A stretch of 64,000 nt of DNA from Polyangia bacterium (GTDB taxonomy: Bacteria > Myxococcota_A > Polyangia > Fen-1088). The notes beneath the pieces were generated by a model. That model saw only the letters and a list, made by a program, of their open reading frames with translations, did not search any database and was not told the DNA's origin. A program made the position numbers and the translations under genes. Location: positions 62,001 to 126,000 of the forward strand of contig DATATI010000066.1 of NCBI GenBank assembly GCA_036268875.1. Direction: 5' to 3'. Positions 16,401-23,243 of the stretch are shown here, piece after piece (position 1 is the stretch's first letter; each line of letters opens with the position of its first letter).

Positions 16401-18107
16401 TTACTTGTTGGCCACCGATGGGCTCGTTGACGCGAAGGTGACAGTCCCATTGATCTCGCGGCGTCGAGCAAGCTCCAGATCCTCGAGCCGGGCCAGCGCC
16501 TTGGGAATGTCCGCGCGAAGTATCGTCACCTCGACGGCGATCGCCTCTTCGGACGCTTCGCCGAGCCGCCGCAGAGCCGTCAAGACCGTCATCTCCGAAT
16601 CGATCAGGCCCGCGACCACGCCGGACGAGTGACCATCGGTCTGCCGGCGCGTGGGAACGCCGGTCAATATGCCTTCATATTCCGCGAGGGCCACCCCCAA
16701 GCGCACGCCGGACGACGTGATGGTATAGCGCCGCATCTCCTGGCTATAGCCACTGCGCCGCATCTTCACGATGACGAGGACCTTCTCGAGGCGGCCTTGC
16801 AGCTCGACGTAGCGAAGAAAGATGATGTTCTGCGAAAGGTAGGAGATGGCGTGAGGGCTGAAGCTCAGGCTGGAGAAACTTTCCGTCACCTCCACCATCA
16901 TCATGATCGTGACGCCGCCCCCGGTGAGCCCGCTTATCATGCGATAGAGCGACTCCTGGAAATCTTCCCGGAAGGTCGGAGCCAGCGCGATCTCGAGCCC
17001 GTTCAGCGAATCGATCACCAGCCGCGTGGCCCCGCTTTCGGCCACCGTCTGCTGAACTTCTTGCAGGATCTCGTCGGCCGAAAGATCTAGCGGCCGCAGA
17101 TAGATGAGCCGCAGATCGCCGTCGCGCACGAACTTCTCCAGATCGAAGCCGATGTCTTTGGCGCGCGCCACGTAATCTTGCGGGTGCTCCTCGAAGACAG
17201 CCAACACGGCCCGCTCGCCTTTTTGGATACCCTCGGTCACGAAATGCGTTCCAAGGACGGTCTTTCCGGTTCCTGAGGGTCCGCTCAGCAGGACGGCGTC
17301 TCCGGCCGGTATCCCTCCGCCCAGCATCTCGTCGAGCGCCGCGACGCCCATGCCCAGTCGAACGCCGGGTGGCGGGCGCCTGTCGCCGGCCGGGCGCGAT
17401 TGGATCCGAGGGAAGACCTGAAGCCCTTCGTCGCTGATCCGAAACGTATGAAGGCCAGGCATGGGAGCGGTGCCGCGCACCTTCATCGCCTGTAACTTCC
17501 GAACCACCGAATTCCGATCGCGGCTCTGAGCCATCCAGATGATGCCGTCGGCGATGGTGAAGACCGGGTTGTCCTGCATCTCTGACTCCTGGTATTCGCC
17601 TACCAGGAAGGTGGTCGCTTGCCAGCTGGTCAGGTGCAACGCCAGGCGCTGCAGGAAACCTTGAAGATCCATGTGGCCCTCCGGCGAGCCGGCCTGACCG
17701 CGCAGCATGGTCCGGAACGAGTCGACCACGACGATGCCTGGATTGATCTGCTCGACCTCCGAAACGATAACCTCAAGGACCTTGCTGAGATCACGATCGA
17801 GAACCGTCTGGCTGAGATCCACGAACCGGATGAACGTCCCGACTTTTTCTGGGTCAAAGAAGGCCATCTGCTGCTGGTAGCGCAGCATCTTCAGCGCTGG
17901 TTCCCCGAGGACAGTGAAGTAGATGGCCGGGCGCTCGAGAGAAGCGTTCGCGAACATCAACTGGTGCACCAGGGTGGTCTTGCCCGCGCCGGGCGCCCCT
18001 GCCACCAGGTTGAAGGAGTACTCCGGCAAGCCTCCGCCAAGTATTTCGTCCAGACCGGGGATTCCCGTCGCGAGCTTCTGAATTTCCGGACCCTTCCGCT
18101 TACTCAT
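16401..18107 (-). CDS. Two-domain KaiC-like ATPase
   Basis: The 568-residue product has two RecA-type domains with a C-terminal extension, as in KaiC. Walker A motifs are GAPGAGKTT (about residue 37) and GPSGTGKTV (about 273). In the first domain the usual catalytic Glu-Glu pair reads Gly-Glu (VLGEP); in the second it is intact (VFEEHP). In the second domain the region equivalent to the KaiC phosphosites reads HAISYLSQNII, so the serine is kept and the neighbouring threonine is tyrosine. The last 100 residues resemble a winged-helix segment. Its ATG overlaps the end of a 155-residue unknown gene. No KaiA or KaiB gene is present. A role in signalling rather than a clock is likely. Confidence 0.9.
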   Translation of the reverse strand: MSKRKGPEIQKLATGIPGLDEILGGGLPEYSFNLVAGAPGAGKTTLVHQLMFANASLERPAIYFTVLGEPALKMLRYQQQMAFFDPEKVGTFIRFVDLSQTVLDRDLSKVLEVIVSEVEQINPGIVVVDSFRTMLRGQAGSPEGHMDLQGFLQRLALHLTSWQATTFLVGEYQESEMQDNPVFTIADGIIWMAQSRDRNSVVRKLQAMKVRGTAPMPGLHTFRISDEGLQVFPRIQSRPAGDRRPPPGVRLGMGVAALDEMLGGGIPAGDAVLLSGPSGTGKTVLGTHFVTEGIQKGERAVLAVFEEHPQDYVARAKDIGFDLEKFVRDGDLRLIYLRPLDLSADEILQEVQQTVAESGATRLVIDSLNGLEIALAPTFREDFQESLYRMISGLTGGGVTIMMMVEVTESFSSLSFSPHAISYLSQNIIFLRYVELQGRLEKVLVIVKMRRSGYSQEMRRYTITSSGVRLGVALAEYEGILTGVPTRRQTDGHSSGVVAGLIDSEMTVLTALRRLGEASEEAIAVEVTILRADIPKALARLEDLELARRREINGTVTFASTSPSVANK

Positions 18108-18567
18108 CCTTGCTCTCCTCGGCGTCGGTCGTGCTCAAATCCAATTCTGGCCAGCCTCGGGCCAGTGCCCGCCTGGTCAGGTCCTCTCCGATGAAACTGA
18201 ACAGTAAGGAGAAGACCTGCGCCAGCAAGGCGGCAGCGGCGGCCAAGATTTCCGCTGGCCGGTGATCATGAGGGCCTGCGACCAGGAACCTGGCCACGTT
18301 TGGTGGGCTGGATGGCTCAAGATCGAGAAAATCGAATCGCAGGCGGGTCATGAACACCGAGCGCTTTACCAGGGCTTCGAAACCCAAATCGCCGATGACA
18401 GGCGTCATCAGCGATGAGACTCGGTACAAGGTTCGGTTCGTCGTGTGTAGAAAATCATGAGCTGCGCCGTCATTCGACGGATCATTCCTGCTTGACCCCG
18501 CTTCATGGTCAAGCAGACGGCGCGCCAGCTGGTTCGCTGCGCGCGACGCGGTCTTGGGTATCGGCAC
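18100..18567 (-). CDS. Unknown protein translationally linked to the KaiC-like gene
   Basis: The 155-residue product is not one I recognise. It has a basic N-terminus, a central part with TRLRFDFLDLE, a strongly hydrophobic amphipathic stretch ILAAAAALLAQVFSLLFSFI near residue 110, and an acidic tail ending in DAEESKDE. Its stop at 18100 overlaps the KaiC-like start by 8 bases, so the two are very likely co-translated. The gene starts 124 bases from the divergently transcribed histidine kinase, so both transcripts are probably controlled from that gap. It may regulate or partner the KaiC-like ATPase. Confidence 0.78.
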   Translation of the reverse strand: MPIPKTASRAANQLARRLLDHEAGSSRNDPSNDGAAHDFLHTTNRTLYRVSSLMTPVIGDLGFEALVKRSVFMTRLRFDFLDLEPSSPPNVARFLVAGPHDHRPAEILAAAAALLAQVFSLLFSFIGEDLTRRALARGWPELDLSTTDAEESKDE

Positions 18568-18691
18568 CCGGACAACATAGCGGAAATTGACGTTTGCTCC
18601 CGGATCTTCTCTTCAATTCTTGGCGTGTGAAGGGCCACATATATTCCTGCCCCTCGCAAGATGGCAGAAGCGATGCCATCTTGTTCACGTA

Positions 18692-20035
18692 ATGGCGGTT
18701 CCAGATCTCAAGCAAGCGAACGAGCAGCTGTTGCTTGCCGCCATTCGCGAACAGGAGGACGCCGAGGCCGCGCGGCGGCTGGCGGCGGAGCTCGAGGCAG
18801 CGATAGCCCGAGAGAAAATTCTCGCCAGCGCCAGCATGGCCTTGATGTCCTCTTTCGACTACCGGGAGACGATCTTCAAGGTTCCGAGCTTGCTGGTCCC
18901 GACGATCTCCGACTGGTGCGCGATCGAGATCGTCGGTCCCGAAGGTGAGCTCGACCATCTGGCCGCAGCTCATCTGGCTGAACGAAACGCGGCCATGGGG
19001 CCGGTCACCGGGCGCGAGATGGACATGATGGTTTCTGGGGGCGTCATCGCTGAACGGGTCATGGCAAGTCAGAAGCCCGAGCTGCGCATCGGCTGCTCGG
19101 AGGCCGCTGAGAACGCGCCGCCTGGTCGACCGAAGACTCCCTTCAAGATCCACTCGTGCTTGTGCGTTCCGGTGGTCGCTCGGAATGAGGTCCTTGCGCT
19201 CATCTGGCTGGCGACGTGGGCGACGGGGCGCGAACTTGGTCCGGCCGAGGTGCGCTTTGGCGAGGAGCTGAGTCGCCGAGCCGCCACCGCTTTGGAAAAC
19301 TCCGGTCTCTATCACGCCACCAAGCTCGCCGTGCGGATGCGTGACGACGTCCTCGCGACCGTGGCTCACGATCTGATGAATCCGCTGACGGCCATTCGAC
19401 TGAGCGCGGCCTCGTTGCTGCTGCCGAAGCCCGGAACGCCTGTCAACGAGGAGACCTTCCGGCTGGCGGGGCGCATCGAGCGATCGGTCGAAAGCATTTC
19501 ATATCTAGTGGAACAACTAACGGAGATGGCCAGCGTCCATACCGGACAATTAAAGCTGCACGCGACGCAGGTCGATGCAGCGGCCATTGTCGAATCGGCT
19601 TGCGACATAGCGGATCCTCTTGCGGCGGCGAAGACGCAGCAGCTCCTGCGCGACCTGCCTAGCCGGGAAGTCGTGGTCCAATGTGACGCCGAGCGCGTCC
19701 GCCGTTTGCTTTCGAACCTCATCGGGAATTCGATCAAGTTCACGCCTCCTGGAGGATCGATCACGGTCTCCGCAAGGCAAGTCGACAGTCACGTGGAGAT
19801 TTCAGTCGAAGATGACGGCATCGGTATTCCCGAAACCGATCGCGACACGATCTTCGGGCCGTACGGACGCGGCTCCGCGACGGATCAGCCGGGCAAGGGC
19901 TTGGGCCTTTACATCGCGCGCGGTATAGCCGAGGCCCATGGCGGTACGCTCGCGTTCGACTCGGCGCGGGTGGCGGGCAGCCGATTCGTGCTGACTTTGC
20001 CGATAAGTCAGAACCCGCCGGCATCGATTCCGTAA
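18692..20035 (+). CDS. GAF-domain sensor histidine kinase
   Basis: The 447-residue cytosolic kinase has an N-terminal coiled-coil stretch (residues 5-45), a GAF-like sensor domain at about 50-210, and a kinase core. The H box is VAHDLMNPLTAIRLS near 235, the N box NLIGNSIKFTPPGG near 350, and the glycine-rich boxes are DDGIGIP and GKGLGLYIA. It has no transmembrane helix and no receiver domain. I chose the ATG at 18692, at the start of the coiled coil; the frame opens at 18587 in an unlikely sequence. It is divergent from the KaiC-like pair and no response regulator lies nearby, so its partner is unknown. Confidence 0.9.
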   Translation: MAVPDLKQANEQLLLAAIREQEDAEAARRLAAELEAAIAREKILASASMALMSSFDYRETIFKVPSLLVPTISDWCAIEIVGPEGELDHLAAAHLAERNAAMGPVTGREMDMMVSGGVIAERVMASQKPELRIGCSEAAENAPPGRPKTPFKIHSCLCVPVVARNEVLALIWLATWATGRELGPAEVRFGEELSRRAATALENSGLYHATKLAVRMRDDVLATVAHDLMNPLTAIRLSAASLLLPKPGTPVNEETFRLAGRIERSVESISYLVEQLTEMASVHTGQLKLHATQVDAAAIVESACDIADPLAAAKTQQLLRDLPSREVVVQCDAERVRRLLSNLIGNSIKFTPPGGSITVSARQVDSHVEISVEDDGIGIPETDRDTIFGPYGRGSATDQPGKGLGLYIARGIAEAHGGTLAFDSARVAGSRFVLTLPISQNPPASIP

Positions 20036-20165
20036 ACGGCGTCGCTCGTCGCTGCCCCTGGCCAAGACCGGGTAGCGCTGCCACTTGTCGCTTCCCGGCC
20101 CGATGCACATAGGCCTTCCAGGTCGAACTTTGCAACGGCAATCCTGGAACCAAAGGAGACACCTC

Positions 20166-20618
20166 ATGAGCAACCGTTTTCTGAAGATTGTTCTGTTCGG
20201 GTTTTTGATGGCGCCCCTCGCGGCCAGCGCGCAAAGCGGCAGCGGCTCGGGCAGCAGCGGCTCGGGATCGGCGAACTCGGGTTCGATGGGATCGACCGGG
20301 TCCGGATCGCCGTCCGGTGCGGCGGGCGCCACGGATTCGTCCGGCTCGACAAGCACGACCCGCCGCCGCGCGAACGGGACGAACAGCGGTTCCAGCACAG
20401 GCAGCATGAACAACGGAAGCAGCTCTGGCTCCAGCGGCTCCAGCGGCGCGGGCGGTCACCCGAGCGGGAGCGACACCATGGGTGCGTCGGGCACCGGCTC
20501 GTCTTCGATGGGCAGCTCCGGTGGTACCGCGACCGGCAGCGGCACCAAAGCAAAACGCAAGACGCGCAGCAAAAATGGCACCAATTCCGGCGGCGGGTCC
20601 GGATCGACGAACCAGTGA
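20166..20618 (+). CDS. Secreted Ser/Gly-rich low-complexity protein
   Basis: The 150-residue product begins with a clear signal peptide cleaved after ASAQ. The rest is almost entirely Ser, Gly and Thr with short basic patches (TTRRRANGTNS and KAKRKTRSKNGTNSG). AGGAG sits 7 bases upstream of the ATG. The composition suggests a flexible surface or matrix protein, but no family can be assigned and low complexity prevents a functional call. It stands 130 bases after the histidine kinase gene. Confidence 0.7.
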   Translation: MSNRFLKIVLFGFLMAPLAASAQSGSGSGSSGSGSANSGSMGSTGSGSPSGAAGATDSSGSTSTTRRRANGTNSGSSTGSMNNGSSSGSSGSSGAGGHPSGSDTMGASGTGSSSMGSSGGTATGSGTKAKRKTRSKNGTNSGGGSGSTNQ

Positions 20619-20652
20619 AGTCACACACCAGACGGCCAACGCTCGCCCCTCT

Positions 20653-21042
20653 TCACGAGGCTGCCGAACCCCGGTTGCGGATCGCCCAGAGGGCCAGATT
20701 GACCGCCGCCCACGCGACGGTCGCCGTGACGAGCACGACGGCCGGCGGCCAAGCCCAAGCGCTTGTCCACACAACCAGCGCGAACACGATGAGACCTATG
20801 CTGCCGAGACGGCCACCGCGGGCGTCTTCAACCGCCTGCTGACGTCCGTCGTGTTCCTTTATGAGGGTGAGGCTCGCTGGCAAAATGGCCGGGAAGCCGA
20901 GAAAGAGGCCGCCAATCGTCGGGCCGAAGCGCTTGGTGATCAACATGGCCGCAACAGTCACCGCGCCGCCGAAAATGAATCGTATCAAGTACTCCCATGG
21001 TTTTGGCTTTCCAAGCCCGGCACAATCGAGCTTTGGCGTCAC
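20653..21042 (-). CDS. DUF3147 family membrane protein (downstream copy)
   Basis: The 129-residue protein has about four hydrophobic helices and the segments FGGAVTVAAMLITKRFGP and GGLFLGFPAILPASLTLI, which match DUF3147 proteins. The start is GTG at 21042, which overlaps the TGA of the preceding paralogue as GTGA. Longer in-frame starts up to 21183 would lie inside that gene. The function of the family is unknown. Together with the upstream copy it may form a two-subunit membrane protein. Confidence 0.82.
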   Translation of the reverse strand: MTPKLDCAGLGKPKPWEYLIRFIFGGAVTVAAMLITKRFGPTIGGLFLGFPAILPASLTLIKEHDGRQQAVEDARGGRLGSIGLIVFALVVWTSAWAWPPAVVLVTATVAWAAVNLALWAIRNRGSAAS

Positions 21043-21398
21043 TGCAGCGCTCTTACAGCCTTTGTTGCGGCCCATCCACCGAATGCGATCGCGAACCAAC
21101 CCAGCCATGCCGCGGTTGCAGAAAGCCAGACCGGCCATCGGGTTCGTCTGACCCCTGTCACGCATAGGGCTGCATAGGCCCACAGTGCCAGTGCGCCAAT
21201 GACCATAGAGCGCGCGAGCACCGCGACCTCGCCACGCCCTTGCCTGTTGTACGTCAATGCCAACGTGGCGATCGCCACCGACGGAGCGGCGCCGAAAATG
21301 CCGGAGAATGTCTTAGGCGTCCATATTTCCCCAATGACGGCGAACGCCGAGACAATAAATCCGCCGACCAGAAATTTGATTAACAATTCTCGCAGCAA
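21039..21398 (-). CDS. DUF3147 family membrane protein (upstream copy)
   Basis: The 119-residue protein has four predicted helices; LLIKFLVGGFIVSAFAVIGE and IFGAAPSVAIATLALTYN fit the DUF3147 pattern. It is a diverged paralogue of the next gene and is coupled to it by a GTGA overlap. Such tandem pairs suggest hetero-oligomers, as in small multidrug or ion channels, but no function is known. Confidence 0.82.
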   Translation of the reverse strand: MLRELLIKFLVGGFIVSAFAVIGEIWTPKTFSGIFGAAPSVAIATLALTYNRQGRGEVAVLARSMVIGALALWAYAALCVTGVRRTRWPVWLSATAAWLGWFAIAFGGWAATKAVRALQ

Positions 21399-21437
21399 CG
21401 TTCTGGTCTCCTCTGACAGAACAATGTGTACAGTCGA

Positions 21438-22016
21438 CTATTTCTTTTGCTGCTGATGCCACACCCGCGCACCGTCCCTGACCAGTTTCCAGGCGACCTT
21501 CGGGCCCTTACAGCCGAGGACGCGGTACTTCTCACCGTACGCGGCATGGTAGTTGATGAAAAACTCTTCCAGTTCGGAGAGCAGGTTCTTGTTCAGGTCA
21601 TGGACATGCTTGAGGTCGCCGTGGGTATGGCTGGGGATGGCGACGGCGACCAATCGATCATTGCGCTCTTTCTTTTTCGTCTTGCTGCCTTGCTCGCCCA
21701 GGATCGCGCCTATCAGCCGGCACGCGACCAATGAACCCGTGGTGCCCGGCTCATCCATCAGCACCAGCGCATCGAGCGGATCTCCGTCGCCGCCGCGCGT
21801 GGAAGGGACGAAACCGAAGTCGTAAGGAAAGCTCATTCCCTCCGGCAATACCTTCTTCAGCCGAAAGACTCCGATCTCCTCGTCATACGCCATCTTGTTT
21901 CGCCCACCACGAGCCGTCTCCACGATGACATGCAGCACGCGATCGTGATTCTTGCCGTCGAATGACGGCAACTTGATAGGAACAGGAACCCGCGATGCCA
22001 TCCTGGGCATGCGCAT
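21438..22016 (-). CDS. Family I inorganic pyrophosphatase-like protein
   Basis: The 192-residue protein keeps the family I pyrophosphatase core: VIVETARGGRNKMAYDEE near residue 30, FPYDFGFVPST near 63 and the metal-binding DGDPLDALVLMDEP near 77. It would hydrolyse pyrophosphate to phosphate in the cytosol. It differs from typical housekeeping enzymes in the second half, which is Lys-rich. It may be an accessory copy. The start is uncertain; three ATG codons occur in the first six codons and none has a clear ribosome-binding site. Confidence 0.82.
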   Translation of the reverse strand: MRMPRMASRVPVPIKLPSFDGKNHDRVLHVIVETARGGRNKMAYDEEIGVFRLKKVLPEGMSFPYDFGFVPSTRGGDGDPLDALVLMDEPGTTGSLVACRLIGAILGEQGSKTKKKERNDRLVAVAIPSHTHGDLKHVHDLNKNLLSELEEFFINYHAAYGEKYRVLGCKGPKVAWKLVRDGARVWHQQQKK

Positions 22017-22045
22017 AACATAAGGTGCACGTTTTCGCAGACAAG

Positions 22046-22360
22046 CTACGCCTCAAGCTCCGATGGCTTCACCGGCCGTTCATTGCTGTCAACGACCGCT
22101 TCGATCAGCGCCGGAGAGGCGAACGAAGCGCCTGGGCGATCGTCGGTCGCACGTCGTCGGCGCTGGCGCAACGGTACCCTTCTGCACCGCAAGACCCCGC
22201 GAAGGCCGCGAAGTCAATCGGTGACAGGTCGCAGCCGGAGAGGGGGTTTCCCAGATCCTTCTGTCCGGTGGTGAAAGGGAAGTCATCGGGGAGCACCCCT
22301 TTGCCGAGGAGTGCCTTGGCGACCGGGGCGGCTAACGTTTCGGCGAGCTGTTCCACTGCC
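22046..22360 (-). pseudogene. Remnant of a thiamine-diphosphate enzyme (pyruvate-oxidase/acetolactate-synthase type)
   Basis: On the minus strand the translation reads PVAKALLGKGVLPDDFPFTTG, similar to PVAKALLGK of the intact enzyme at 26419-28200, then jumps to a C-terminal piece (IDFAAFAGSCGAEGYRC and DDVRPTIAQALRSP). A frameshift near 22105 is needed to continue as ALIEAVVDSNERPVKP and reach a TAG at 22046. About 200 residues in the middle are missing. It is non-functional. The fragment lies in the gene-free space before the ASRT-like gene and makes most of an apparent long plus-strand reading frame there. Confidence 0.72.
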
Positions 22361-22468
22361 GCGGGCGCCGTGATTCTCCATCGAGGGGTGAGCAAGGAGC
22401 GACGAAGCGTCCCACGCGCCACCGATGCTCTTGTCTTCGCGCGCGGCGGCGCCAGATTGATCCGCGAC

Positions 22469-22840
22469 ATGCCGATCGGACGCCGCCGCTGGGCCATCGC
22501 AGAGGGTTACCTGCCCGAGTGGAGCCACGCTTCGGGACCGCAGCTCGAGAGCCACGAGACAGCGTGCATCCTCAACACGGGGGCGACCGACGCGCAGGTC
22601 ACGATCACCATCTTCTATGCGGATCGAGATCCGGTCGGCCCTTACCGCTTGGCCGTTCCTGCGCGCCGCACGTTGCACGTTCGGTTCAACGACCTACGCG
22701 AGCCCGCGGTCATCCCGAAGGGCGTTGACTTCAGCAGCGTCATCGAATCGGACGTCCCGATCGTCGTGCAACACACGCGCCTCGATTCACGCCAGGCGGC
22801 CAATGCCCTCCTCAGCACGATCGCGTTCGCCGACGACTGA
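22469..22840 (+). CDS. Sensory rhodopsin transducer (ASRT) homologue without a rhodopsin
   Basis: The 123-residue protein is closely similar in pattern to the Anabaena sensory rhodopsin transducer. Shared elements include RRWAIAEGYLPEW, ESHETACILNTG, DPVGPYRLAVPARRTLHVRF and DVPIVVQHTRLDSRQAANALL. ASRT is a soluble tetrameric beta-sandwich that interacts with rhodopsin, but homologues also occur without rhodopsin. No rhodopsin gene is in the window. The ATG at 22469 gives the family length; the open frame upstream to 22025 runs across a pseudogene remnant on the other strand and is not homologous. No clear ribosome-binding site is visible. Confidence 0.85.
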   Translation: MPIGRRRWAIAEGYLPEWSHASGPQLESHETACILNTGATDAQVTITIFYADRDPVGPYRLAVPARRTLHVRFNDLREPAVIPKGVDFSSVIESDVPIVVQHTRLDSRQAANALLSTIAFADD

Positions 22841-22874
22841 AGCTTTCCCTCTCAGGCGTCGTGCACCAGGGCGC

Positions 22875-23232
22875 CGCGCGCGAGAACGACCAGGTGAGTT
22901 GGTTGTGCCGCGACAGATCTTGCCAGCCGTCGGACGCACCCACGAAGCCGGCGCTAGCGTGCAAAAGTGGCGGATCGGCGACCAGCGCCAGCGCGCAAGG
23001 ACCGTGCTGGGCGAGGAGCGCGTCGTCCTCCGTCCAGCCCGTGTTGTCGTGTCCGGTGCCGTCGAGATGGGGCGCGACCAAAACCACGAGCGCGTCGTCT
23101 CCTTCGAGGTCGAACGACATGAGGTGGACGTCGCGGGCGGTCCCACAGGGGCGCCGCGCCCAGCGCCGTCGTCACCAGATCCTTGCTGCTGCTGGCCCAC
23201 GTCTGCCGCACGCCGGCCGCGCCGAATGCGTC
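22875..23232 (-). pseudogene. Remnant of a GH15 glucoamylase-type gene
   Basis: The minus strand translates to pieces of a GH15 glucan glucosidase: near 23232-23170 the start-like AFGAAGVRQTWASSSKDLV, and, in a different frame (23120-22875), DDALVVLVAPHLDGTG, CALALVADPPLLHASAGFVG and ASDGWQDLSRHNQLTWS. The gap between the pieces corresponds to a missing section of about 90 residues, and the catalytic domain is absent. The subfamily differs from the intact GH15 at 41468-43312. It occupies the 400-base space between the ASRT-like gene and the oxidoreductase gene. Confidence 0.7.
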
Positions 23233-23243
23233 CCGCGCCAAGC

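Noticed and set aside
16401-18107. A complete circadian clock
   Set aside because: No kaiA or kaiB is seen, and the phosphosite and CI motifs differ from KaiC.
22025-22468. Upstream extension of the ASRT-like reading frame
   Set aside because: The 148 extra codons match nothing in the ASRT family and lie across a TPP-enzyme relic on the opposite strand.
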